Shown here piece after piece: positions 6,610 through 13,411 of a stretch of DNA of 33,260 nucleotides. This stretch comes from Streptomyces ureilyticus (lineage in GTDB: Bacteria; Actinomycetota; Actinomycetes; Streptomycetales; Streptomycetaceae), in NCBI RefSeq assembly GCF_011045025.1, contig NZ_JAAKZX010000099.1, positions 1 to 33,260 on the forward strand, given 5' to 3'. Position numbers and translations under genes: made by a program. Position 1 is the stretch's first letter; every line of letters begins with the position of its first letter. The notes under the pieces were generated by a model. It was not told the DNA's origin and made no database searches. It saw nothing but the letters and a program-made list of their open reading frames with translations.

Positions 6610-9144
6610 GTGATCCGTACCGACGCTCTGGACCGGCTGCCCGTTCGCTCTGTCGTGCCCGCGTTGCGGGACGCCCTGGAGGGACACGGCACGGCTGTGC
6701 TGTGTGCGCCGCCGGGGACGGGCAAGACGACGCTGGTTCCGCTGGAGCTGGCCGGGCTGCTGGACCCGGGCGCGGATGGGCTTCCTCCGGCCGTACGTCG
6801 TGTCGTGGTTGCCGAGCCTCGGCGGATCGCCGCCCGGGCCGCCGCGCGGCGGATGGCGTGGCTGCTCGGTGAGAAGGTCGGCGGGCGCGTCGGCTACACG
6901 GTGCGCGGTGAGCGGGTGGTGGGTCCGCACGCGCGCGTGGAGGTCGTGACGACCGGTGTCCTGTTGCAGCGATTGCAGCGGGACCAGGAGCTGGCCGGTG
7001 TCGATGTGGTCGTGCTCGACGAGTGCCATGAGCGGCATCTGGACGCCGATACGGTGGCAGCCTTCCTGTGCGACGTTCGGGCCGCTCTCCGTCCCGAGCT
7101 GCGGCTGGTGGCCGCGTCCGCTACGACGGACGCGGAGGGCTGGGCCCGGGTGTTGGGCGATGCCCCCGTGATCACCTCGGAGGACGCTTCGTACCCCGTC
7201 GAGGTGGTGTGGGCGCCGCCCGCGCGGCCGGTGCGGCCGCCGCACGGGATGCGGGTGGATCCGGCGCTGCTGACGCATGTGGCGTCGGTGGTGCGGCGGG
7301 CGCTGTCGGAGCGCGCGGGGGACGTGCTGTGTTTTCTGCCCGGCGTCGGGGAAATCACCCGTGTCGCCGGGCAGTTGGGGGATCTGGGCGGGGTCGAGGT
7401 GCTCCAGGTGCACGGACGGGCGCCGGCGGCCGTCCAGGACGCGGTGCTCTCGCCCGGTGCTCGACGCCGGGTGGTGCTCGCGACGTCCGTGGCCGAGTCG
7501 TCCCTCACCGTGCCCGGCGTACGGACAGTCGTGGACGCCGGGCTGGCCCGGGAGCCGCGCGTCGACCATGGGCGGGGGCTGAGCGCGCTGACGACCGTAC
7601 GGGCGTCGCAGGCGGCCGGACGGCAGCGCGCGGGGCGGGCCGGGCGTGAGGGGCCCGGGGCGGTGTACCGGTGCTGGGCGGAGGCGGAGGACGCCCGTCT
7701 GCCGCGTTTCCCCGCTCCGGAGATCCAGGTGGCCGATCTGACGGCGTTCGCCTTGCAGACGGCGTGCTGGGGCGATCCGGAAGCGTCCGGGCTCGCGCTG
7801 CTGGACCCGCCGCCGAGTGGCGCGCTCACCGCGGCACGCACCGTCCTGAGGGCCATCGAGGCGGTGGACTCCGCAGGTCGGGCCACGGAGCGGGGCATAC
7901 GCATGTCCCGGCTGGGCCTGCATCCGCGGCTCGCCCGCGCCCTGTTGGACGCCGCCCCCGAGGTCGGCGCCGACCGGGCAGCCGAGGTGGTCGCCCTGCT
8001 GAGCGAGGAGCCACCGCGGGAGTACGACGACGACCTTGCCGCGGCTTGGCGTACCGCCCGGCGAGGCGGCGACGCGTATGCGCTCCGCTGGAGGGCGGAG
8101 GCGCGACGGCTCCGCGCCGCGACAGCACCCGGAGTCGCCGAGCCCGGCACGCACGTACAGGAAGCGCCCGGCGACGACCACGTAGCAGGACTCGTTGCCG
8201 CACTCGCCTTTCCCGAGCGGGTTGCTCGTGCGCAGGGCGGCTCGTATCTCATGGTGTCCGGTACGCGAGCCGAGCTCGGCGGAGCGACGGGGTTGCGGGG
8301 AGCCGGCTGGCTCGCTGTCGCCGTCGCGGATCGGCCTGTGGGGGCCGGGCACGCGCGTGTGCGGCTCGGGGCCGTGGTGGACGAGGAGACCGCGCGGAGG
8401 GCCGCCGGGGCACTGTACGGCGAGGGCGAGGAAGTGCGCTGGGCGGACGGGGACGTCGTCGCTCGGCGTGTGGAGCGGCTGGGGGCCGTGGAGTTGACGG
8501 TGCGGCCGATCAAGGACGCCGACTCCGGGCTCGTACGACAGGCACTGCTGGACGGGTTGCGGGAGGAGGGGCTCGGGCTGTTGCGGTGGTCGCGGGATGC
8601 CGAGGTGCTGCGACAGCGGCTCCGGTTTCTGCGTCACCATCTGGGGGCTCCTTGGCCCGAGGTGTCGGACGACGCCCTGCACGCGCGCGTGGACTCCTGG
8701 CTGGAGCCAGAGCTGAGCCGGGCGCGGCGGCGGGCCGATCTGGCACGGATCGACGCCGGGCAGGCCCTCGGGCGGCTGTTGCCGTGGGCCTCCGGGGAGG
8801 CGGCGCGGTTCGATGAGTTGGCGCCCGAACGGATCGAGGTGCCTAGTGGGTCCAGAATCCGAATCGACTATGCGGATCCCGAACGGCCCGTACTCGCCGT
8901 GAAGTTGCAGGAGATGTTCGGGCTGCAGGGGTCCCCGGCCGTCGCCGGTGTGCCCGTACTCGTGCATCTGCTGTCGCCCGCCGGAAGGCCCGCCGCCGTC
9001 ACCGCCGACCTCGCCTCGTTCTGGCGGGACGGATACGGGGGCGTGCGGGCCGAGTTGCGCGGGAGGTATCCGAAGCATCCGTGGCCCGAGGATCCCGCGA
9101 CGGCGGAGCCGACCCGGCACACGAACGCGCGCCTCAGGCGCTGA
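6610..9144 (+). CDS. hrpB: ATP-dependent RNA helicase HrpB
   Basis: This is a DEAH-type RNA helicase of 844 residues, the usual length of HrpB. The motifs run in order: Walker A APPGTGKT (33-40), the Walker B box as DECH (137-140), SAT (170-172), FLPGVGEITRVAGQL in the second RecA domain, then VVLATSVAESSLTVPGV and the arginine-finger motif QRAGRAGR. The C-terminal HrpB domain includes PVLVHLLSPAGRPAAVTADLA, then FWRDGYGGVRAELRGRYPKHPWPEDP, which identifies HrpB rather than HrpA. Its physiological RNA target is not known in actinobacteria. It starts with GTG at 6610; GGGGG precedes it closely and GTCGTACGAC, a perfect palindrome, lies at 6591-6600. Its last 11 bases overlap the end of the convergent DUF3068 gene. 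Confidence 0.96.
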   Translation: MIRTDALDRLPVRSVVPALRDALEGHGTAVLCAPPGTGKTTLVPLELAGLLDPGADGLPPAVRRVVVAEPRRIAARAAARRMAWLLGEKVGGRVGYTVRGERVVGPHARVEVVTTGVLLQRLQRDQELAGVDVVVLDECHERHLDADTVAAFLCDVRAALRPELRLVAASATTDAEGWARVLGDAPVITSEDASYPVEVVWAPPARPVRPPHGMRVDPALLTHVASVVRRALSERAGDVLCFLPGVGEITRVAGQLGDLGGVEVLQVHGRAPAAVQDAVLSPGARRRVVLATSVAESSLTVPGVRTVVDAGLAREPRVDHGRGLSALTTVRASQAAGRQRAGRAGREGPGAVYRCWAEAEDARLPRFPAPEIQVADLTAFALQTACWGDPEASGLALLDPPPSGALTAARTVLRAIEAVDSAGRATERGIRMSRLGLHPRLARALLDAAPEVGADRAAEVVALLSEEPPREYDDDLAAAWRTARRGGDAYALRWRAEARRLRAATAPGVAEPGTHVQEAPGDDHVAGLVAALAFPERVARAQGGSYLMVSGTRAELGGATGLRGAGWLAVAVADRPVGAGHARVRLGAVVDEETARRAAGALYGEGEEVRWADGDVVARRVERLGAVELTVRPIKDADSGLVRQALLDGLREEGLGLLRWSRDAEVLRQRLRFLRHHLGAPWPEVSDDALHARVDSWLEPELSRARRRADLARIDAGQALGRLLPWASGEAARFDELAPERIEVPSGSRIRIDYADPERPVLAVKLQEMFGLQGSPAVAGVPVLVHLLSPAGRPAAVTADLASFWRDGYGGVRAELRGRYPKHPWPEDPATAEPTRHTNARLRR

Positions 9145-10126
9145 CGGGTTCCGGTTCGTGTGTCTCCGTGGGCGCGGGGTCCGCGGGGCGTCGGCTGCGG
9201 GCCTCCAGGTGCAGGGACAGCGACAGCAGTCCGGCGCCCAGGATCAGGAAGCCCCAGGGCAGGTACGACGTCAGCAGCATGATGAGTACGCGCTGGGACT
9301 TGACCAGGTCGACCGTCGAGTCGATGTAGTCCTCGCGCATTTTGACGTGACCGGAGAACGCGGTCACCTTGTCGCGGTCCCCCAGGAGCGTGCCGCCGCG
9401 CAGTTCCTCCTTGTGGATCTCCTCGCCGTAGACGGGTGCTCCGGTGGCGGGTTCGACCCAGAACTTGCGCACTGTGGTGTACCAGCGGGTGGTGCCCGTC
9501 TTGGCGACCGACTCGGGTGTGATGCCTTTGACGGGCATGGTCTTGGGGAAGGGCACTTTGGTCCAGGGGATGGTCTGCTCGAAGTAGTAAACGTTTACGC
9601 CCCGGAAGTCCTGCGTGCCCTTGTAATGGATGGGGGCGGTGACGCGGGCCTGCGCGTCGAAGTACTCGTAGTCCCGTTTCTCGGTCAAGAAGGGCCACTT
9701 GAACTCGATGCCCTCGCGCCTGACAGCGTCGCCGTCGACCATCTCACCGGTGGCGTGGACGGGTTCCTGGGTGTGCGCGTCGAAGATGTAGCGCTCGGGG
9801 ATCTTGGAGACCATCTTCCCGTCGGGGCCCTGGACGTAGGACAGGCCGTCCCAGACGACGACGTCGCGGCCCGCTGTCTTCTCGATCTTCTCGGAGGCCT
9901 CGACGTTGCCCTTGAGGGTCTGCACGATGCTGACCTTGTCGACTTTCCTGGACTGCATGGTCCCGTAGTCGAGGAGGGTGGCGTCCTTCGCCTCCAGGAC
10001 CATGTCCTGGTACTGGTGGGCCGGGATCTTGGCGAGGCGGGGGAAGGCGTACCAGCGCAGCAACGGGGACAGCGCCGTGCAGAACACGGCGAAGGCGAGG
10101 AGGATCAGGCTGGCCTTGCGGCGCAT
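9134..10126 (-). CDS. DUF3068 (PorA-like) membrane-anchored protein
   Basis: The product has 330 residues and two membrane segments: one at the N-terminus (about residues 5-24, LILLAFAVFCTALSPLL) and one near the C-terminus (about 282-308, MLLTSYLPWGFLILGAG). Between them is an extracytoplasmic domain of about 250 residues with the DUF3068 pattern, for example YFDAQARVTAPIHYKG and FRGVNVYYFEQTIPW. The family is sometimes named porin PorA family, but no pore function is shown. A short polar tail follows. GGGAGGG at 9 nt supports the ATG at 10126. It lies 21 bases after the SPW_0924 gene, so the two probably form an operon. It overlaps the hrpB 3' end by 11 bases. Confidence 0.9.
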   Translation of the reverse strand: MRRKASLILLAFAVFCTALSPLLRWYAFPRLAKIPAHQYQDMVLEAKDATLLDYGTMQSRKVDKVSIVQTLKGNVEASEKIEKTAGRDVVVWDGLSYVQGPDGKMVSKIPERYIFDAHTQEPVHATGEMVDGDAVRREGIEFKWPFLTEKRDYEYFDAQARVTAPIHYKGTQDFRGVNVYYFEQTIPWTKVPFPKTMPVKGITPESVAKTGTTRWYTTVRKFWVEPATGAPVYGEEIHKEELRGGTLLGDRDKVTAFSGHVKMREDYIDSTVDLVKSQRVLIMLLTSYLPWGFLILGAGLLSLSLHLEARSRRPADPAPTETHEPEPVSA

Positions 10127-10147
10127 CTGGGCGGCCCTCCCTAGGGG

Positions 10148-10282
10148 TTACGGGTGCTCGGGGATGGTGGTCAGCAGCGGTTTAGGTGAGGTTTTGCCGG
10201 CCGGCGAACCGATGGCCGTGACCGTGAGGACCAGTGCGAGCGCGACGGCGAGACCGGTCGCGGCGGCGATGAGGGCGCGCAT
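10148..10282 (-). CDS. SPW_0924 family small membrane peptide
   Basis: This short gene encodes 44 residues. It begins MRALIAAATGLAVALALVL, a single hydrophobic segment that may be a membrane anchor or signal peptide. The tail GSPAGKTSPKPLLTTIPEHP is the hallmark of the SPW_0924 family known from Streptomyces. GGGGAGG stands about 6 nt before the ATG at 10282. It lies 21 bases upstream of the DUF3068 gene on the same strand, so the two are likely translated from one mRNA, and a small partner role for the membrane protein is possible but unproven. No function is known. Confidence 0.85.
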   Translation of the reverse strand: MRALIAAATGLAVALALVLTVTAIGSPAGKTSPKPLLTTIPEHP

Positions 10283-10371
10283 ACGGGGCCTCCCCAGTCA
10301 GCTGATGGTGCGTCAGGGCTGGGGCACCGTAGCAACGGCAGGCCGAGATGAGAACACGTTGCACACACGGA

Positions 10372-10414
10372 CAGCGGCGCCCCCTCCGTCGGCCGGACGG
10401 AGGGGGCGCCGCTG
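10372..10414 (-). terminator. Terminator hairpin after the lytic transglycosylase gene
   Basis: A perfect 19-bp stem (10372-10390 with 10396-10414) with a 5-base loop begins 11 bases beyond the stop codon of the transglycosylase gene. The stem is nearly all G-C and has no T-tail. It insulates the SPW_0924/DUF3068 pair from upstream transcription. Confidence 0.9.
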
Positions 10415-10425
10415 ATCCAGAGGGT

Positions 10426-12186
10426 CTACGAAGCGGAAGGGCTCGGCGAGGCGGTCGCCGCCGCCACCTTCAGTTCAACCGTCAGTGTCGCGCCACCGGT
10501 GGTGGTGATGCGCAGCAGGAACGTGCCGGTTGTGTCGTCCGCGTACAGCTTGGGCAGCTCGAGCAGGCCGTTCGCGTCCGTTTCGAGGTCCTTCAGGGTG
10601 CGTACGGTCTTGCCGTCGGCGTCCTTGAAATAGGGGCCCTTGTCGTTCACGGTCGCGTCGTCCGCCGAGGTGATGAGCGTGGCGGTGGCGGCGACACCGT
10701 CGGCAGCGGCACCCTTGTATGTGGCCTTCACCTCGACCTGGTCGGCGAACTCGTCGCCCGGGGCGCAGGTCAGCGCGGTGTCGCTGGTGCGGGCAAGGGC
10801 GTCGGCCTGGCGGGCGGTGACCGTCGCCGCGAAGTTGAGGGCGGGCACGCTGCGGCCGACCACGGTGGCGCGGACCGCGAACTCGCCCGTCTTCTCACCG
10901 GCCTTGAGCGCGGGGGCGGTGGCCACGCCCGACCTGTTGGTGACCACGGTGGCGATGCTCTCGCCACCGCTGAAGGTGGCGTCCGTGTCGCCGACGATCG
11001 TGAAGCGGACCCGGACCCTCGGCACGGCCTTGCCGGCCTTGGTCTCGGTACGCGCGGCGATCTTCTCCGTGAAGGCGTCACCGGCGGTCGCGGTGAGCTT
11101 GCCGGTGCCGGCGTTCTCGAGGCGGGTCACCGTGTCCGTGGGCGAGGGAGACGGGGAGGTCGGGGGCGAGCTCGGAGGCGGCGAGCTGGGCGGGTTCGGA
11201 CTGCCGGACGAGGGAGGCTTGGGCGTGCTGGAGTCCCCGTCGCCGGGCGAGGGGCTGCCGGAGTCGCCGCCCTCAGGCGTGGAGTTGGGTTTCGACGGCT
11301 TCGACGTGCCCGGAGGGGTCGGTGACGGGTTGCCGCCCGCCCCGCTGTTGTTGTCGTCGCTGCGGTCGGAGGGCAGTGCGCCGGTGCCGTCCGGCACCTC
11401 GTGGGTGCCCTTGCGGTAGTACTCGAGCCACGTCAGGACCAGGTTCAGGTACTCCGTCGACTGGTTGTAGCTGAGGATCGCGCGGTTCAGTTCCTTCTGG
11501 ACGGACATGTCACGGTCCAGCCGGCAGAGGTAGTGGCCGGCGGCGAGGGCCGCGTCGTAGATGTTGTTGGGGTCCTTCGTGCCGTCGCCGCTGCCGTCCC
11601 GGCCCGCCCAGGCCCAGGTGGAGGGGATGAACTGCATGGGGCCGACGGCCCGGTCGTGCGAGGTGTCCCCGTCGAACTCCCCGCCGTCCGTGTCGGAGAT
11701 GTTCGCGAAGCCGTTGCCGTTGAGGACGGGGCCGAGGATCGGCGCGGTCGTGGTGCCGTCGGCATCGACGCGGCCACCGCGGGCCTGGCCGGACTCGACC
11801 TTGCCGATGGCGGCGAGGAGTTGCCAGGGCAGGTTGCAGCCGGGCTTGGACTCGCGCAGCGCCGCCTCGGCCTTCTTGTAGGCGTCGAGGACGGTCGCGG
11901 GTATGCCGGCCTCGGCCTCGCCGATGGGGCCTTCGCCGCCGGGAGTCGTACTCGGGCTCGGGGTGGGGCTGTTGAGCGGCGGGAGGTCCGTGTAGTACGG
12001 CGAGTTACCGGTCGCGCTCTCTTCGGGGTTGACCTCGGTCGAGGGCTGCGAACCGGCGTTCTGGCGGTCTTGCGTGTTGTCGGTCACGCCCGGGGCCTGG
12101 GACGCGGACAGGGCCGCCACAGCGGCCGCGGCCACAGCGGTCGTTACCGCCCCTTTGGCCAGCCTCCTGCCGAATTGCGCCGCCAT
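10426..12186 (-). CDS. Secreted lytic transglycosylase with Ig-like C-terminal repeats
   Basis: This is a 586-residue exported murein hydrolase. Residues 1-33 form a signal sequence (two Arg, then an Ala-rich core). The SLT/MltB-like domain spans about 95-262. Its likely catalytic acid is Glu131 in the motif IGKVESGQARGG, and AVGPMQFIPSTWAWAG (180-195) forms the binding groove. It should cleave the MurNAc-GlcNAc bond to yield anhydromuropeptides. A Pro/Ser/Gly-rich linker (about 272-360) follows. The last 220 residues look like two Ig-like (Big-type) domains, with RFTIVGDTDATFSGG...VVTNRSGVATAP in the first and TLITSADDATVNDKG in the second. They may bind or span the wall. GGAGGGG at 8 nt fixes the start. 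No c-di-AMP riboswitch is recognisable upstream. Confidence 0.9.
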   Translation of the reverse strand: MAAQFGRRLAKGAVTTAVAAAAVAALSASQAPGVTDNTQDRQNAGSQPSTEVNPEESATGNSPYYTDLPPLNSPTPSPSTTPGGEGPIGEAEAGIPATVLDAYKKAEAALRESKPGCNLPWQLLAAIGKVESGQARGGRVDADGTTTAPILGPVLNGNGFANISDTDGGEFDGDTSHDRAVGPMQFIPSTWAWAGRDGSGDGTKDPNNIYDAALAAGHYLCRLDRDMSVQKELNRAILSYNQSTEYLNLVLTWLEYYRKGTHEVPDGTGALPSDRSDDNNSGAGGNPSPTPPGTSKPSKPNSTPEGGDSGSPSPGDGDSSTPKPPSSGSPNPPSSPPPSSPPTSPSPSPTDTVTRLENAGTGKLTATAGDAFTEKIAARTETKAGKAVPRVRVRFTIVGDTDATFSGGESIATVVTNRSGVATAPALKAGEKTGEFAVRATVVGRSVPALNFAATVTARQADALARTSDTALTCAPGDEFADQVEVKATYKGAAADGVAATATLITSADDATVNDKGPYFKDADGKTVRTLKDLETDANGLLELPKLYADDTTGTFLLRITTTGGATLTVELKVAAATASPSPSAS

Positions 12187-12458
12187 CGCGTGAACCCCTC
12201 CCGTCGTCGACTGCCCGCGCCGTGCGCGTTGTCCTGCCGGCCGGCCACGCTCCCCAGCGCGGCAACTCAGGCGACCCTACGACAACTTGCGGCGCGCATA
12301 CACCTGTTCGTGCCCGGAATTCACCGGTTGGCCAGATCCGTTTTCTGCGGCCGGCGTGCGCCCGAGGCATGCCGCGTTCGTCCCGCATACTGGCGTCCTG
12401 GATCAAGGAAGCGTTCAAGACCATCAAGTTCGGTCAACGTCGTTAACGGGGAGCCCAG
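12187..12458. promoter_or_regulatory. Divergent promoter region, transglycosylase / DUF4184
   Basis: There is no gene in these 272 bases. It must hold promoters for both flanking genes. TAGGGT on the minus strand (near 12276-12281) is a possible -10 for the transglycosylase, and CATACT on the plus strand (near 12388) for the DUF4184 gene. Neither has a convincing -35 box, so both are weak suggestions. Confidence 0.4.
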
Positions 12459-13313
12459 TTGCCGTTCACTCTCAGCCATGCCGCGGCTGTTCTGCCCGTC
12501 GTACGCATGGACGGAAGTGGTCGTGGCCCGCTGGTCCCCGCGGTGCTCATTGCCGGTTCGTTCGCGCCCGACTTGACCTATTACGTGGCGAGTGTGCTGC
12601 CTGAGGCAATGGAGTTCGGTGAGTTCACGCACTCCTTCACCGGGGTGTTCACGATCGACGTCCTCATCGCCTGGGCGCTTGTGGGCGTTTGGCTGCTGCT
12701 GCGCGAACCGCTGGTGGCGCTGCTCCCGCCGCGCTGGCAAGGGCGTACCGGGGCTCTGCTGCGATGTGGCGCGCCACGGGCGCCCTTCCGGCCGGCGCGT
12801 GCGCTGTGGTGGTACGTGTCCGCACTGCTGGGCGCACTGACGCATGTCGTGCTGGACGCGTTCACCCACCTCGACCGGTGGGGGATGCGGGTTTTTCCCG
12901 TACTGGGGCGGGAGTTGGCGGGTTCGCCGCTGTACTGGTACCTGCAGTACGGAGGTTCGGCCGTCCTGGCAGTGGTGATCGCGGTCTTCGTGGCCCTCGC
13001 TCTGCGGCGACGGCCCGTCGTGGAACCCGTGGGGGTGCCGGTGCTGTCGGTACGGGACCGGTGGATTGCCGGTCTGGTGATCGGCGGCTGCGCGGTGGTG
13101 GCCGCGGTGCAGCGGGCGTCTCGGTGGTGGGCTTACTGGGGGTCGCGTGAGGAGTCCTGGGAGCTGATTCCCACCGTGTGCTTCGGGGCGGGGGCCGGGC
13201 TGGCCATCGGTCTGCTCCTGTACGGCGTCGGAGTCAGGGTGTGGCGTCCGGCTCCGGTTCCTCCTGGCCTGGCAGCGGATCGTACGGAGCCGAGTCGTCC
13301 GGCTCCTCGCTGA
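12459..13313 (+). CDS. DUF4184 family integral membrane protein
   Basis: The product has 284 residues and starts with TTG at 12459, preceded at 5 nt by GGGGAG. It begins with PFTLSHAAAVLPVV, the signature of DUF4184, a family of small multi-pass membrane proteins of unknown function. The sequence has about six hydrophobic segments, for example VLIAWALVGVWLLL, WYVSALLGALTHVVLDAFTHL, and LGAGAGLAIGLLLYGVGV-like runs near the end. The His and Asp residues in PFTLSHA, APDLTYYV, HSFTG and THVVLDAFTHLDRW recall metal-binding membrane hydrolases. That is only a resemblance. It converges on polA, with a 98-base gap holding a hairpin. Confidence 0.85.
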   Translation: MPFTLSHAAAVLPVVRMDGSGRGPLVPAVLIAGSFAPDLTYYVASVLPEAMEFGEFTHSFTGVFTIDVLIAWALVGVWLLLREPLVALLPPRWQGRTGALLRCGAPRAPFRPARALWWYVSALLGALTHVVLDAFTHLDRWGMRVFPVLGRELAGSPLYWYLQYGGSAVLAVVIAVFVALALRRRPVVEPVGVPVLSVRDRWIAGLVIGGCAVVAAVQRASRWWAYWGSREESWELIPTVCFGAGAGLAIGLLLYGVGVRVWRPAPVPPGLAADRTEPSRPAPR

Positions 13314-13341
13314 GCCGTTTTCGTGGCTTGTCGCGCAGTTC

Positions 13342-13365
13342 CCCGCGCCCCTAATGAGGCGCGGG
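13342..13365. terminator. Convergent terminator hairpin, DUF4184 / polA
   Basis: CCCGCGCC (13342-13349) pairs with GGCGCGGG (13358-13365) across an 8-base loop. The left flank GCGCAGTTCCCCGCGCCCCT is a dispersed Streptomyces element that, from memory, often marks the 3' ends of convergent genes. Here the right half is shortened. Confidence 0.65.
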
Positions 13366-13411
13366 TCACCCCAACTCGATAAACGGTGCCCAACCTCCAG
13401 CCCGCCGCAGC

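Noticed and set aside
5632..9120. A frame of 1162 codons on the minus strand across the methyltransferase and hrpB
   Set aside because: It is a Pro/Arg/Gly-rich mirror of two clear genes, without any recognisable domain.
12187..12300. A c-di-AMP (ydaO) riboswitch before the lytic transglycosylase
   Set aside because: Such riboswitches often precede wall hydrolases in Streptomyces, but the conserved GGGGTGAA-type core and the closing helices are not present here.
13342..13365. The GCGCAGTTCCCCGCGCCCCT element as an attachment site or mobile repeat
   Set aside because: It is a frequent Streptomyces 3'-end hairpin and fits as the terminator between two convergent genes.
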